NCBI RefSeq assembly: GCF_018881925.1
Contig: NZ_JACVPL010000003.1
Coordinates: 1-64,000 of the forward strand
Direction: 5' to 3'
Length of the DNA stretch: 64,000 nt
Source: Polynucleobacter sp. Latsch14-2
GTDB lineage: Bacteria > Pseudomonadota > Gammaproteobacteria > Burkholderiales > Burkholderiaceae
Part shown: positions 1 through 9,327 of the stretch, piece after piece
Layout of the letters: each line of letters opens with the position of its first letter
Position numbering within the stretch: position 1 is the first letter of the stretch
Made by a program: the position numbers and the translations under genes
Notes under the pieces: model-generated
Database searches by the model: none
What the model was told of the DNA's origin: nothing
Seen by the model: only the letters and a program-made list of their open reading frames with translations

Positions 1-96
1 GAATATATCGACTATTACAACCATGATCGGATCAAACAAAAACTGAAGGGATTGAGCCCGGTTAATTACCGAACTCAATCCCTCGTGCTAACCTAA
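1..96 (+). CDS. IS3-family transposase OrfB, C-terminal fragment (cut by window edge)
   Basis: Reading frame 1 is open from the first base and ends in TAA at 94-96. The residues include [14 protein letters not shown] followed by LSPVNYR, the typical C-terminal end of the rve integrase core of IS3/IS150-group transposases (Y-N--R-----LSP--YR). The catalytic DDE residues lie upstream, outside the window. OrfB is normally made by programmed -1 frameshifting from OrfA, which cannot be seen here. The call rests on this short but characteristic tail. Confidence 0.82.
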   Translation, partial: EYIDYYNHDRIKQKLKGLSPVNYRTQSLVLT

Positions 97-127
97 TTAA
101 ACTGTCCAACTTTTGTGGGTCAGTTCA
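1..127 (+). mobile_element. Right end of an IS3-family insertion sequence
   Basis: The window opens inside an IS3-type element. The last 31 codons of an OrfB-like DDE transposase are followed, after a few bases, by a terminal inverted-repeat-like stretch ending ...GGGTCAGTTCA at 127. IS3 elements end in TG...CA and sit close to their transposase stop codon, which fits here. The left end, the rest of the transposase and the target duplication lie outside the window. Whether the full element is intact cannot be judged. Confidence 0.8.
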
Positions 128-185
128 GTTGAGGTCTTTTTTATTCCCGCACATCCAAAAATATTGATACTGGAACTGCAGTAGT

Positions 186-644
186 TTATTTCTTGCTAGG
201 TGCAACTACATTTGCATTCTTAGGCGATGAGGTGATGGTGATAAGTGTTTTTGGTCCAGTTAGCGAGCCCTCATTTAATTCAATAGTTGAAGTGCGATCT
301 CCTTTTGTAAAAACCAAAATACTCGTTTTAGATTTGACGGCACTAATCGTTGTCCAGCCTGCCCTAGGATATTCAGATTGGAAGTAGGCATAAATATCGG
401 TTGGTGATTGCACGCCCGAGAGCACTACACGACCAACCCAGTTATCGCCACGACCAATAATTAATGAATCAGAGCCAATAATTTTGGAGGCTGCTGGCAA
501 AGGCATATCACCCAATAACTGAGTTTGAGTTTCTTGAACCTCAGCAGGGGTGCCGGTTGGAGAGTCGCCAGAAGATGCACATGCACCCAATAGCGCCACC
601 AGTGCAGCAAAAGCTATGTATCTAGAAATTAAAAAGGCATTCAT
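186..644 (-). CDS. Small putative outer-membrane lipoprotein of unknown function
   Basis: A 152-residue product. The N-terminus is a lipoprotein signal: a hydrophobic stretch ending LLGAC with the lipidated Cys at residue 22, then a Ser/Gly/Thr/Pro-rich linker. The mature part, about 110 residues, looks like a compact mixed alpha/beta domain (GRVVLSG, YFQSEYPRAGW). I do not recognise a named family. An in-frame upstream start exists at 692, but the ATG at 644 puts the signal peptide at the true N-terminus. It lies 58 bp from the IS3 end, appears intact, and is downstream of two tRNA genes on the same strand. Secretion is well supported; function is unknown. Confidence 0.75.
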   Translation of the reverse strand: MNAFLISRYIAFAALVALLGACASSGDSPTGTPAEVQETQTQLLGDMPLPAASKIIGSDSLIIGRGDNWVGRVVLSGVQSPTDIYAYFQSEYPRAGWTTISAVKSKTSILVFTKGDRTSTIELNEGSLTGPKTLITITSSPKNANVVAPSKK

Positions 645-730
645 TATTTTCACCAGGCCACTTAATGAGAACATTTTAGGGGAAGCGCCCAATTCGTCAA
701 GAGATTAACTTGCAATCTCACAGAGTTAAC

Positions 731-804
731 TGGAGGCGCGTGAGGGAATCGAACCCCCGTACGAAGCTTTGCAGGCTCCTGCCTAACCACTCGGCCAACG
801 CGCC
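731..804 (-). tRNA. tRNA-Cys (GCA)
   Basis: The minus strand folds as a full cloverleaf: acceptor GGCGCGT paired with ACGCGCC, a D-arm with GGTTAGGC, anticodon loop CTGCAAA (anticodon GCA), a T-arm GGTTCGATTCC and an encoded 3' CCA at 731-733. It follows tRNA-Gly on the same strand with about 50 bp between, so the two are probably co-transcribed. Confidence 0.95.
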
Positions 805-853
805 ATATGCCTGAATCAAAAATGGGAAGCTTTTTAGGGCTTCCCATCGAACT

Positions 854-929
854 TGGAGCGGGAAAGGAGGTTCGAACTCCCGACCTATACCTTGGCAAGG
901 TATCGCTCTACCAGCTGAGCTATTCCCGC
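854..929 (-). tRNA. tRNA-Gly (GCC)
   Basis: The minus strand gives a 76-nt cloverleaf: acceptor GCGGGAA paired with TTCCCGC, D-arm AGCTCAGCTGGTAGAGC, anticodon stem-loop CTTGCCAAG (anticodon GCC), a T-arm GAGTTCGAACCTC and an encoded CCA at 854-856. It sits downstream of pgsA on the same strand and ahead of tRNA-Cys. Confidence 0.96.
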
Positions 930-1055
930 ATAACAGGGGGATAGTTTAACAAACAATTCAAAAGAAAGCACTTTTCCGCCACTGAGCATGAATTGCCCAT
1001 CACTAAATACACGGCAAAGCCTTATGGAGATTAGGTCTTGGCGTGTCAAAGATTT

Positions 1056-1631
1056 TTAGTCGACCTTACCTACCAACTGGGGCAAAGCCTTTTGCAGGTA
1101 GTAAAACATTGACCACAATGTAAGAAATGCGGCAACCCAAATTAACCAAGTACCCACGCGAGCACAATTTAACCACCCAAATAAGGTGTCATTTAGCAGC
1201 AGAAATGGAATCGCTACAAGCTGAGCAGTTGTTTTTAATTTGCCCACCATGTGCACTGCTACGCTTTTACCAGCACCAAGTAGTGCCATCCATTCCCTTA
1301 ATGCTGAGATAGTGATCTCGCGACCAATAATCACCAGCGCCACCCATACCTGCACTCGATCCATATTCAGCAATACCAGCAAAGCAGCAGCAACAATTAG
1401 CTTATCGGCTACAGGGTCCAAGAACTGCCCAAATGCAGACTCCTGTTTCATGCGGCGCGCCAAAAAACCATCTAGCCAATCCGTCACCGCCGCAAAGACA
1501 AATAAGATGGTCGCGAACAGATTTTGCTCAAAAGGCATTAGCCAAGTATGTGGCAAATAAAAGATAGCAACCATCAATGGAATGACTGCAACGCGCAACC
1601 AGGTCAGGGCAATTGGTAAATTGAATGGCAT
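1056..1631 (-). CDS. pgsA: CDP-diacylglycerol--glycerol-3-phosphate 3-phosphatidyltransferase
   Basis: Makes phosphatidylglycerol phosphate from CDP-diacylglycerol and glycerol-3-phosphate, the first committed step to phosphatidylglycerol and cardiolipin, in the inner membrane. The CDP-alcohol phosphotransferase signature D-G-x2-A-R-x8-G-x3-D-x3-D is complete, with acidic residues at about 51, 54, 72 and 76. Several hydrophobic helices fit the usual six-helix fold. The ATG at 1631 gives the family-like N-terminus MPFNLPIALTWLRV; an upstream TTG at 1658 would overlap the uvrC stop. The gene follows uvrC by 23 bp and precedes two tRNA genes. Confidence 0.95.
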   Translation of the reverse strand: MPFNLPIALTWLRVAVIPLMVAIFYLPHTWLMPFEQNLFATILFVFAAVTDWLDGFLARRMKQESAFGQFLDPVADKLIVAAALLVLLNMDRVQVWVALVIIGREITISALREWMALLGAGKSVAVHMVGKLKTTAQLVAIPFLLLNDTLFGWLNCARVGTWLIWVAAFLTLWSMFYYLQKALPQLVGKVD

Positions 1632-1654
1632 AACGTAAGCATACCCCAATGAGC

Positions 1655-3568
1655 TCAATGAAGCTGTCGATAAATTTGCTCTGCAAGAATGATCGAAATT
1701 CCCTCTACGCTAGCAATCTCTTCAATACTGGCATTGGCTACGCCTCGCAGGCCACCGAATCTCGCTAATAGCTTTTGACGACGCTTGGCGCCAATACCTT
1801 CAATCTCCTCTAGGCGAGAAATCGTCCTTGTTTTTGCTCGTTTAGCACGCATACCGGTAATAGCAAAGCGGTGAGCCTCATCCCGAATCTGGGCAATCAA
1901 TAAAAGCGCGGCGCTATCAATCCCAAGTCCTAAAGCCTCTCGACCATCAGCAAAAATGAGAGTCTCCAATCCCACCTTCCGCCCCTCACCTTTGGCAACC
2001 CCAACGATCAAACTGACATCCATGCCAAATTCAGAAAGCACTTGCCTTGCCATCTCAACCTGCCCCTTACCGCCATCAATCAAAATGACCTGCGGGACTT
2101 TTTCGACCGGCAATTCTTGAAAATTAGCATAGCGTCTTTGTAAAACTTGGCGCATTGCTGCGTAATCATCACCGGGGGTAATGTCATTGATATTGAAGCG
2201 TCTATATTCACTAGGCTGCATCGCATTTTTTGCATAGACCACGCAAGAGGCCTGGGTTGCCTCGCCTGAAGTATGGCTGATATCAAAACATTCGATTCGC
2301 AGTTGATCTAAGCTTTCCAACTCTAAACTCAGCACGTCAGCAAGGGCGCGCGCTCTCGCCAACTGACCGCCAGTTTCAACAAGGCGCTTTGTCAGAGCAA
2401 GCTTGGCATTGCCTTCTGCCATCGCCAGCCAATGACGCCTTTGTCCTTGGGGTTGATGCAAGAAGGTAATTTTTCTACCAGCCTGCGCATTGAACAGATC
2501 TTGCAAATCCTCCGGCGGGTTTTCAGTTAAGTCCCCAGCATCATTACTCAAAGACTGCAGTGAGTGATTCAAAATAATGACTGATGGGATTAAATGAGCA
2601 GATGGAGACTCACCTTCAGTGAGACCATCTAAATAATGTTGCGTAATGAATGCTTCCAATATTTCAGTGGGGGTAAGTAAATCACCAGATGCTTGTCGAC
2701 CTCTAGGAAAATATGCTCGATCACCTAAATGGCGGCCACCGCGCACCATCGCCAGATTGACGCAGATCATACCCTCCATCTGCGCCACAGCAATGATGTC
2801 AACATCACCCTCGCCTTCAGCAACCGTATCCATTGACTGTTGCTGTAAAACACTCGATAGGTCAGCAATACGATCACGCAATACCGCAGCCATTTCAAAT
2901 TCCATTGCCTCGCTATGCGATTGCATTTCTCTTTCAAGCTCAGTTAAGACTCGACCATGATCACCCTCTAAAAATCGCGTTGCCTGTGCAACATCTTGAC
3001 CATACTGCACAGAGCTTAGACGCCCAACACAAGGCGCACTACAACGATGGATTTGGTGCAATAAACATGGGCGGCTACGATTCTTAAAAACCGAATCCTC
3101 GCAAGTTCGCAAGCGAAATACTTTTTGTAAAATTTGCACACTATTGCGCACCGCCCAAGAATTAGGAAATGGACCAAAGTAATGATTGCGCTTATCTACT
3201 TTTCCACGATAAGAGGCTAACCGGGGAAACTCATGGCCAGTCAACATGACGTAGGGATAAGACTTGTCGTCTCGAAACAAAATATTAAACGGCGGAGCCA
3301 ATTCTTTAATCAGATTGTTCTCTAGAATGAGTGCTTCTGTTTCAGTCCGTGTTACTGTTGTTTCATAGCGAGCAATCTTACCCACCATCAGCGCAATGCG
3401 CGGTGATAGTTGCGTGCGCTGGAAATAACTAGAAACACGCTTTTTTAGGTTGCGGGCTTTACCTACGTATAGAATCTGCCCCGCTTCGTCGAAAAAGCGA
3501 TACACCCCCGGCAATCCGGGAAGCCGTTTAACGTCTTGCTGAAGGTTTTGAAAAAGCGAATTACTCAT
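1655..3568 (-). CDS. uvrC: Excinuclease ABC subunit C
   Basis: Dual-incision nuclease of nucleotide excision repair, acting with UvrA and UvrB on bulky DNA lesions. In order: an N-terminal GIY-YIG nuclease domain (GVYRF...[18 protein letters not shown], about residues 18-50), a UVR motif that binds UvrB (about 205-240), the RNase-H-like C-terminal nuclease ([12 protein letters not shown] onward) and a C-terminal helix-hairpin-helix pair ([13 protein letters not shown]...VEGIS). From the ATG at 3568 the protein is 637 residues, normal for the family. An upstream start at 3601 would run 35 bases into earP and adds nothing conserved. The chosen ATG overlaps the earP start on the opposite strand by two bases. 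Confidence 0.96.
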   Translation of the reverse strand: MSNSLFQNLQQDVKRLPGLPGVYRFFDEAGQILYVGKARNLKKRVSSYFQRTQLSPRIALMVGKIARYETTVTRTETEALILENNLIKELAPPFNILFRDDKSYPYVMLTGHEFPRLASYRGKVDKRNHYFGPFPNSWAVRNSVQILQKVFRLRTCEDSVFKNRSRPCLLHQIHRCSAPCVGRLSSVQYGQDVAQATRFLEGDHGRVLTELEREMQSHSEAMEFEMAAVLRDRIADLSSVLQQQSMDTVAEGEGDVDIIAVAQMEGMICVNLAMVRGGRHLGDRAYFPRGRQASGDLLTPTEILEAFITQHYLDGLTEGESPSAHLIPSVIILNHSLQSLSNDAGDLTENPPEDLQDLFNAQAGRKITFLHQPQGQRRHWLAMAEGNAKLALTKRLVETGGQLARARALADVLSLELESLDQLRIECFDISHTSGEATQASCVVYAKNAMQPSEYRRFNINDITPGDDYAAMRQVLQRRYANFQELPVEKVPQVILIDGGKGQVEMARQVLSEFGMDVSLIVGVAKGEGRKVGLETLIFADGREALGLGIDSAALLLIAQIRDEAHRFAITGMRAKRAKTRTISRLEEIEGIGAKRRQKLLARFGGLRGVANASIEEIASVEGISIILAEQIYRQLH

Positions 3569-4622
3569 GCGTTGGGATATTTTCTGCCAAATCGTAGACA
3601 ACTATGGTGATGCCGGTATTTGCTGGCGTCTAGCCCGAAGCTTATCAAGTCTTCACGGTCAAGATGTCCGCATCTTCTGTGACGACCTACCAACCCTCAA
3701 TTTACTCGCTTTGGGCGTAGACCAATCCGTTAAGCGAAAAATCGATCTTCTACCTTGGGAGGCTAGCTTTAATAATGCACGACATCCTACAGAAGCGCCG
3801 GATGTTGTTGTTGAGACTTTTGGCTGCAACCTACCAGAAAGATATCTCACCAACTTACTGATTGCCCCCAAAAAACCCATCATCATTAACTTGGAATATC
3901 TGAGTGCTGAGCCATGGATTACTGAATTTCATGGGAAACCTTCACCCCAAGCGCACGGCATTGCAAAATACTTTTTCTTTCCGGGTTTTCAAGACAATGC
4001 AGGCGGACTTCTTGTCGACCCCATTCCAAAAGAGTCTAAGCTACCCGCAACTCTAGAAGCCGCCTGGTCAAAGCTGCGTCCCAATGCCAAACGAATTAGC
4101 ATCTTTTGTTATCCAGGCGCACCATTGCGAAAATGGTTAGAAGACCTTGGTTCAATCGGTGAAAATTTTGATATTGTTCTGACACATGGTCACGCCCAAC
4201 TGCTGGGAGTTAATGTGGGCCAACAAATACACTTTCCAAAAACGATTCAATTGCTTTCTATCCCATTTGTGACGCAAGATGAATATGACTGGCTACTCTC
4301 TCAATGCGACTTTAATATCGTCCGCGGCGAAGACTCCTTCGTGCGAGCCCAACTAGCTGGAAAGCCATTCATTTGGCATATCTACCCTCAGGACGATGGC
4401 GCACATCAAGTGAAATTGGCAGCCTTTCTTGATCTCTATCTTGAGTCGGCCAGTCAAGAGCTTAAAACCGCCTCTATCGCAGCGATGTCTTGGGCAATGC
4501 CCCAAGAGTGGCTCAAATCCCTAGATGCTTGGAGTAGCCATTCCAGGGTCTGGCGGGCGCATTTACTCGAAAAACAAGCTGATGGGGGCTTAGCGGGCCG
4601 TCTGGTGCGATTTGTCGCTTAA
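3567..4622 (+). CDS. earP: EF-P arginine rhamnosyltransferase EarP
   Basis: Transfers rhamnose from dTDP-rhamnose to a conserved arginine of elongation factor P. The 351-residue protein carries the EarP (DUF2331) hallmarks: N-terminal [21 protein letters not shown], central [10 protein letters not shown] and the C-terminal [23 protein letters not shown] that forms the nucleotide-sugar site in this GT-B enzyme. The start is fixed because the conserved N-terminal strand begins three residues after Met. Its substrate gene efp lies 87 bp downstream on the same strand, the classic arrangement. It is divergent from uvrC, with overlapping start codons. Confidence 0.95.
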   Translation: MRWDIFCQIVDNYGDAGICWRLARSLSSLHGQDVRIFCDDLPTLNLLALGVDQSVKRKIDLLPWEASFNNARHPTEAPDVVVETFGCNLPERYLTNLLIAPKKPIIINLEYLSAEPWITEFHGKPSPQAHGIAKYFFFPGFQDNAGGLLVDPIPKESKLPATLEAAWSKLRPNAKRISIFCYPGAPLRKWLEDLGSIGENFDIVLTHGHAQLLGVNVGQQIHFPKTIQLLSIPFVTQDEYDWLLSQCDFNIVRGEDSFVRAQLAGKPFIWHIYPQDDGAHQVKLAAFLDLYLESASQELKTASIAAMSWAMPQEWLKSLDAWSSHSRVWRAHLLEKQADGGLAGRLVRFVA

Positions 4623-4709
4623 GCCTGCACGGAAAAGATCTGTGGGCGGTTACAATCTTGTCTTTGATAAAACTCGCAGAAATTTAACCCTGCACCCAGG
4701 AATAGCAAG

Positions 4710-5270
4710 ATGAAAACAGCACAAGAACTCCGCGTTGGTAACGTAGTGATGATCGGCACCGATGCCATGGTCGTTTTGAAAGCAGAATACAGCCGCTCTG
4801 GCCGCAACTCCTCTGTTGTGAAAATGAAATTCAAGAATTTATTAACTGGCGCACCTAACGAAGGTGTTTATAAAGCTGATGACAAGTTTGATGTAGTGAT
4901 TCTTGATAAGAAAGAGTGTACTTACTCCTACTTCGCCGACCCAATGTATGTATTCATGGATACCGAATACAACCAATATGAAGTTGAAGCTGAATTCATG
5001 GGTGATGCACTGAACTACCTTGAAGAAAGCATGCCCTGTGAAGTGGTGTTCTACGAAGGTAAAGCACTTTCTGTAGCAATGCCAAACTCCTTGGTTCGTG
5101 AAATCATTTACACTGAGCCAGCAGTTAAAGGTGATACCAGCTCTGGAAAAGTATTGAAGAGTGCAAAATTAGCAACTGGCTATGAACTGCAAGTGCCCCT
5201 GTTCTGCAATACTGGTGACAAGATTGAAATCGATACTCGCACTGGCGAATATCGCAGTCGCGCTAACTAA
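4710..5270 (+). CDS. efp: Elongation factor P
   Basis: Translation factor that binds between the ribosomal P and E sites and relieves stalling at polyproline stretches. At 186 residues it has the three beta-barrel domains of EF-P: a KOW-like N-terminal domain and two OB folds. The tip of the first domain reads [10 protein letters not shown], with Arg at residue 32, the position rhamnosylated by EarP in bacteria of this type; Lys-type EF-P would have lysine there. This matches earP just upstream. A strong terminator follows about 45 bp after the stop. Confidence 0.97.
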   Translation: MKTAQELRVGNVVMIGTDAMVVLKAEYSRSGRNSSVVKMKFKNLLTGAPNEGVYKADDKFDVVILDKKECTYSYFADPMYVFMDTEYNQYEVEAEFMGDALNYLEESMPCEVVFYEGKALSVAMPNSLVREIIYTEPAVKGDTSSGKVLKSAKLATGYELQVPLFCNTGDKIEIDTRTGEYRSRAN

Positions 5271-5315
5271 GCATCCAAATAATCGCATTAATGTTGATCT
5301 TGCAGCGTTTGACCC

Positions 5316-5341
5316 AAAAGCCCGGCATGCCGGGCTTTTTT
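5316..5341. terminator. Bidirectional rho-independent terminator between efp and nagZ
   Basis: A GC-rich perfect inverted repeat (AGCCCGG / CCGGGCT around a CATG loop) has an A-run before it and a T-run after it. It serves efp on the plus strand and can serve the nagZ operon on the minus strand. Confidence 0.9.
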
Positions 5342-5345
5342 ATTC

Positions 5346-6419
5346 TCAAACTAAATTCAATTGCTGCAGCAAGCCTTTAGCATGCTGATATTCCGCCTCA
5401 TTCTGAAGGGCATCCCAAGGCAATGCTGGTGTTTGTGGCATCAATCGGTTCAAACGGGTAACTGACTCGGTTCGCTTCGCTTTGGATACCTTGAGCTTTG
5501 AGAGTAGTTGATCTGCAAGATCGGGGCGATTGCAAATTAAGACGGCATCACAGCCTGCCTCAAGCGCCAGTTCAGCACCCTTTACAACAGAACCAGCAAC
5601 ACTAGCGCCCTCCATCGAGAGATCATCACTAAAGATCACGCCCTCAAAACCTAACTCTTGACGCAACACTGAATGCAACCAGATCTTAGAAAAGCCAGCG
5701 GGGAGCTTGTCGACCTGGGGATAAATTACATGCGCCGGCATTACGGCCGCCAAGCTGAGATCCAACCATTCATAGGGTTTAGCATCGTTATTCAAAATCT
5801 CCGCTAAAGATCGCTCATCTACTGGAATGGCCACATGAGAATCTGCCTCCGCCCAGCCATGGCCTGGAAAATGCTTCCCACAGTTAGCCATACCAGCCAA
5901 ACGCAAACCTTCATTCAGGCTCTTGGCTAGAGCAAAAACAATTTGCGGATCACGACTAAAAGAACGATCACCAATCACACCACTGCGACCAAAATCTAAA
6001 TCAAGTACCGGGGTAAAACTAAAATCAACGCCACAAGCACGTAATTCAGCAGCCAAGACATAAGCACAAGCAGTTGTGGCAGCCATAGCTAGCGCGGCTG
6101 ATTCAGCCGCATGATGAGATGTATTTTTTGCTGCCCAGAGATCACCCAATTTACGCATCGCTGGAAGATGTGTAAAGCCATCCGCCTTACAGCGCTGTAC
6201 TCGCCCACCCTCATGATCAATCGAGATCAGCACATCGGGACGTAGCTTTTTAATCTCAGTAGTTAGCTTGGTGAGTTGTTTGCGATTAGAAAAGTTACGA
6301 CCAAACAAAATGACGCCACCTGTTAATGGGTCCAGAATACGACGGCGATCCTCAGCATTTAGCGTAAGACCAACAACGTCTAAAGTGATGGGGCCTGGGC
6401 TCATGTTCGACTGACTCAT
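5346..6419 (-). CDS. nagZ: Beta-N-acetylhexosaminidase NagZ
   Basis: Cytoplasmic glycoside hydrolase family 3 enzyme that removes N-acetylglucosamine from anhydromuropeptides during cell-wall recycling. The 357-residue single-domain form has the family motifs: IDHEGGRVQR, the flexible loop KHFPGHGWAEADSH with its catalytic His, and FSDDLSMEGA with the nucleophilic Asp. An AGAGGA ribosome site precedes the ATG. It is the last gene of the long minus-strand run starting at mucD, 53 bp after acpS, and ends at a terminator. Confidence 0.95.
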   Translation of the reverse strand: MSQSNMSPGPITLDVVGLTLNAEDRRRILDPLTGGVILFGRNFSNRKQLTKLTTEIKKLRPDVLISIDHEGGRVQRCKADGFTHLPAMRKLGDLWAAKNTSHHAAESAALAMAATTACAYVLAAELRACGVDFSFTPVLDLDFGRSGVIGDRSFSRDPQIVFALAKSLNEGLRLAGMANCGKHFPGHGWAEADSHVAIPVDERSLAEILNNDAKPYEWLDLSLAAVMPAHVIYPQVDKLPAGFSKIWLHSVLRQELGFEGVIFSDDLSMEGASVAGSVVKGAELALEAGCDAVLICNRPDLADQLLSKLKVSKAKRTESVTRLNRLMPQTPALPWDALQNEAEYQHAKGLLQQLNLV

Positions 6420-6472
6420 ATTTTCCTCTGAATCTTTCTTGAGTGTTATGAATAACTTTTTTATATTGGAGA

Positions 6473-6865
6473 TTATTTCTGAACAACGATCACATGGGCA
6501 ATTGCCATATCTTGCTCATCGCTAACTGTTACTTGGGCTTCCCAATTGCGCTCTGCCATAAATTGAGCCAATACCCCCAAATACGAAGTGACAGGCTTGC
6601 CGCTAGGCTCATTCAATGTTTGTAAAGAGCGCCAGGTCATCGGCATGCGCATCCCCAAGCCAATGGCCTTAGAAAAAGCCTCTTTGGCAGCAAAACGTGT
6701 TGCCAAGAATGCAATGCCCCGCTTGTGATTTCTAGCAAGACGATGTTTAAAAACTAACATCTCGTCGGGGCCTAGAATCTTCTCGGCTAAGCGGCCATTA
6801 GTGCGATCATAAGCTGCTTGCAAACGCTCAATCTGAAGAATGTCGGTGCCAATACCAATGATCAT
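6473..6865 (-). CDS. acpS: Holo-[acyl-carrier-protein] synthase
   Basis: Transfers 4'-phosphopantetheine from CoA to the serine of acyl carrier protein. The 130-residue AcpS-type phosphopantetheinyl transferase has [13 protein letters not shown] at the N-terminus (Mg-binding Asp) and [15 protein letters not shown] in the middle (Glu and Lys of the active site). It lies between pdxJ and nagZ. Its substrate acpP is encoded about 9 kb upstream in the fab cluster. Confidence 0.96.
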   Translation of the reverse strand: MIIGIGTDILQIERLQAAYDRTNGRLAEKILGPDEMLVFKHRLARNHKRGIAFLATRFAAKEAFSKAIGLGMRMPMTWRSLQTLNEPSGKPVTSYLGVLAQFMAERNWEAQVTVSDEQDMAIAHVIVVQK

Positions 6866-6890
6866 TTTCTATTTATCTAACTTGAATATT

Positions 6891-7634
6891 TTAAGACTTT
6901 GCTCTGCCCTGAAGCATGAGCGCCTTCATGTCAGTGATGGCTTTTTGCCAACCCTTAAAGAGGGCTTCGGCAACAATAGCGTGCCCAATATTGAGCTCAG
7001 ATAATTCAGCAATAGCAGCAATCGGCAATACGTTGCCCTCGTGAAGGCCATGCCCAGCATTGACCCTTAGACCAATACTGACACCAAACTGAGCGGCCTT
7101 TCTAATGCGCTCCAGCTCTTTTGCTTGAGCATCACCATCAAAATCTGCATAACGGCCAGTATGCAATTCCACTACCGTGGCGCCCACATCTTTAGATGCC
7201 TGAATTTGTTTTTCTTCCGGATCTATAAATAGCGACACCCGAATACCCGCATTTTTTAACTGAATGACAGCGGCCTTAACCACCTCAAAGTGACCCAATA
7301 TGTCTAGACCACCTTCGGTAGTCACCTCTGCACGCTTCTCGGGAACGAGGCAAACATCATGCGGCTTAACTTGGCAAGCAATACCCAACATCTCCGCTGT
7401 AACTGCACACTCAAGATTCATACGAGTTTTGATTAATGGTCGCAATGCAAATAAATCCGCATCCTTAATATGGCGGCGGTCTTCGCGTAAATGTAGGGTG
7501 ATTAAATCAGCCCCGACCTCCTCAGCTAAGCGTGCCGCCCTAAGGGGGTCGGGGTAAATCGTCCCACGCGCATTACGCAATGTCGCTATGTGATCAATAT
7601 TGATGCCGAGCTCGAGCGCTTTAGAGTAACTCAT
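6891..7634 (-). CDS. pdxJ: Pyridoxine 5'-phosphate synthase
   Basis: Last ring-closing step of DXP-dependent vitamin B6 synthesis: condenses 3-amino-2-oxopropyl phosphate with 1-deoxyxylulose 5-phosphate. The 247-residue TIM barrel shows [16 protein letters not shown] (active-site His), [19 protein letters not shown] and [12 protein letters not shown], all typical of PdxJ. It sits 12 bp after recO and 25 bp before acpS; the recO-pdxJ-acpS order is widespread in proteobacteria. Confidence 0.97.
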   Translation of the reverse strand: MSYSKALELGINIDHIATLRNARGTIYPDPLRAARLAEEVGADLITLHLREDRRHIKDADLFALRPLIKTRMNLECAVTAEMLGIACQVKPHDVCLVPEKRAEVTTEGGLDILGHFEVVKAAVIQLKNAGIRVSLFIDPEEKQIQASKDVGATVVELHTGRYADFDGDAQAKELERIRKAAQFGVSIGLRVNAGHGLHEGNVLPIAAIAELSELNIGHAIVAEALFKGWQKAITDMKALMLQGRAKS

Positions 7635-7646
7635 TTAGCTAGATTA

Positions 7647-8381
7647 CTAGATTTTCTTGAGATCGATCAAAATTTGACGGGTTGTCAAAACCTGATCCTG
7701 TAAATGCAAACCCAAGAGGAAGCGCATCAACTGTTTGCTCTCAGCAAGTGTTTCTGGATCTGAAAAATCCCCGACTGATATCGCCAAGAGGGATCTGCCC
7801 GCTAGGGTCGGCCAGTGACCGGGATCGTCTGCCTGCACTGGTCGAACGCCGCGCTCAGGCTGGTACACATAATGCTGATCAAGCACTGGGGATGAATTGG
7901 TCTCAACACAACGATCTAATGCTGCTGCATAACCAGTTTCTTGCAATAATGCCAGCTCAAAAGGTCGCAGAATTTCTTCCAATCCCTTAGATTCAAACTC
8001 CAGATTAGATAGAGCGGAGATGGTTTCCGTATAGCGGTCATAGAGTTTTTCATACTCATCCTCACGCGCCAAAAACTTAACCAATAGCTCATTGAGGTAG
8101 AAACCGCAAAGCAGCGCATCTCCAACTAACGATGGTGTACCACCAACCCATTCAGACTTAGTGAGCGTGCGTAATTCTGATTTACCACTCCACGACACAA
8201 GTAGTGGCTGAAAGCGTTGCAAAACAGGACGTAAAGTGGAGTGTGGCCGCTTGGCGCCTTTAGCAATCAAAGCCATGCGACCATATTGCCGTGTAAACAC
8301 ATCCAGAATTAAGCTAGTCTCTTTATAGGGGATGCTGTGCAATACAAAAGCGGGTTCGTCAGCTACACGAATCGAAGCCAT
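7647..8381 (-). CDS. recO: DNA repair protein RecO
   Basis: Recombination mediator that helps load RecA onto SSB-coated single strands with RecR (RecFOR pathway). At 244 residues it has the N-terminal OB fold (AFVLHSIPYKETSLILDVFTR...IAKGAKRPHS) and the helical C-terminal half (YLNELLVKFL...EDEYEKLYDRY). It follows era by 5 bp in the lepA-to-nagZ run, so it is almost certainly translated from the same message. Confidence 0.94.
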   Translation of the reverse strand: MASIRVADEPAFVLHSIPYKETSLILDVFTRQYGRMALIAKGAKRPHSTLRPVLQRFQPLLVSWSGKSELRTLTKSEWVGGTPSLVGDALLCGFYLNELLVKFLAREDEYEKLYDRYTETISALSNLEFESKGLEEILRPFELALLQETGYAAALDRCVETNSSPVLDQHYVYQPERGVRPVQADDPGHWPTLAGRSLLAISVGDFSDPETLAESKQLMRFLLGLHLQDQVLTTRQILIDLKKI

Positions 8382-8386
8382 GAATG

Positions 8387-9325
8387 TTACTCCAGGCCCT
8401 GTGCCCGAAGTTCGGCGCGATCATCTGCCCAGCCGCGCTTTACCTTCACCCACGTCTCCAAGAAGACCTTGCCATCAAACAGTTTTTCCATATCGATGCG
8501 AGCATCCGTTGAGATCTTTTTTAGGCGCTCGCCTTTAGCACCAATAATCATTGCCTTATGACTGTCACGATCAACCAAAATAGTCGCAGCAATCCGACGC
8601 ATCTTGCCATCCATCTTAAATTGATCAATCACCACGGTACTGGTGTAAGGCAACTCTTCACCAGTAAATCGAAAGACCTTTTCCCGCAAGATCTCTGCAG
8701 CTAAGAAGCGCTCACTACGATCGGTGACGGTATCGACATCATAGATAGCATCGCCTTCAGGCAAATATCCCTCTAAGACATCTAATAATCTCTGAACATC
8801 TGCAGGACTCTTTGCACTCATTGGCACGATCTCAGAAAACTCACATTTATCCTGATCCTCATGCCCACCAATCTGACTCCAAGGCAAGGACATTTCCTTC
8901 ATAAAGTTGAGTAGCGCCTGGTCCCGCTCAGAGGGGGTCTGAAAACGACTATTAAATAAATCAAGCTTATTAAGCACTAGCACTACTGGCAGGTCAGCTG
9001 GCAACAGCTTCAAAACCTTCTTGTCGTCTTCACCAAAGTAGCCAGCTTCCACCACAAAACAAGCAACATTTACATCTTGTAATGCAGTTGTCACTGTTCG
9101 GTTCAGCGCCTTGTTCAAAGTATTCATGAGGCGCGTCTGAAAACCAGGCGTATCAATAAAAATAAATTGCGCTGCTTCACGATTCTGCACACCTAAAATA
9201 CGATGACGCGTGGTTTGGGCCTTACGCGAAGTGATACTAATCTTCTGACCAACCACTGCGTTCAGTAAAGTCGATTTGCCCATATTGGGACGCCCGACAA
9301 TGGCGATAGTGCCGCATCTAAACAC
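8387..9325 (-). CDS. era: GTPase Era
   Basis: Essential GTPase that binds the 3' end of 16S rRNA and helps small-subunit assembly. The 312-residue protein has G1 GRPNMGKST (the family usually has Val where Met stands), a DTPG switch II, NKLD, and a C-terminal KH domain with [13 protein letters not shown]. The start is GTG at 9325; the G1 motif lies about ten residues inside, as expected. It is two bases after the rnc stop, so coupling to rnc is nearly certain. Confidence 0.96.
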   Translation of the reverse strand: MFRCGTIAIVGRPNMGKSTLLNAVVGQKISITSRKAQTTRHRILGVQNREAAQFIFIDTPGFQTRLMNTLNKALNRTVTTALQDVNVACFVVEAGYFGEDDKKVLKLLPADLPVVLVLNKLDLFNSRFQTPSERDQALLNFMKEMSLPWSQIGGHEDQDKCEFSEIVPMSAKSPADVQRLLDVLEGYLPEGDAIYDVDTVTDRSERFLAAEILREKVFRFTGEELPYTSTVVIDQFKMDGKMRRIAATILVDRDSHKAMIIGAKGERLKKISTDARIDMEKLFDGKVFLETWVKVKRGWADDRAELRAQGLE

Positions 9326-9327
9326 GG

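Noticed and set aside
662-898. An open frame of 78 codons over the tRNA-Gly and tRNA-Cys region
   Set aside because: It crosses both tRNA genes, has no ribosome site and no protein-like composition.
4649-4654. TACAAT as a -10 for efp
   Set aside because: No -35-like hexamer lies at a suitable distance; efp may be read through from earP.
8387-9325. Met in place of the usual Val in the Era G1 motif
   Set aside because: The substitution is conservative at a non-contact position; all nucleotide-binding residues are intact.
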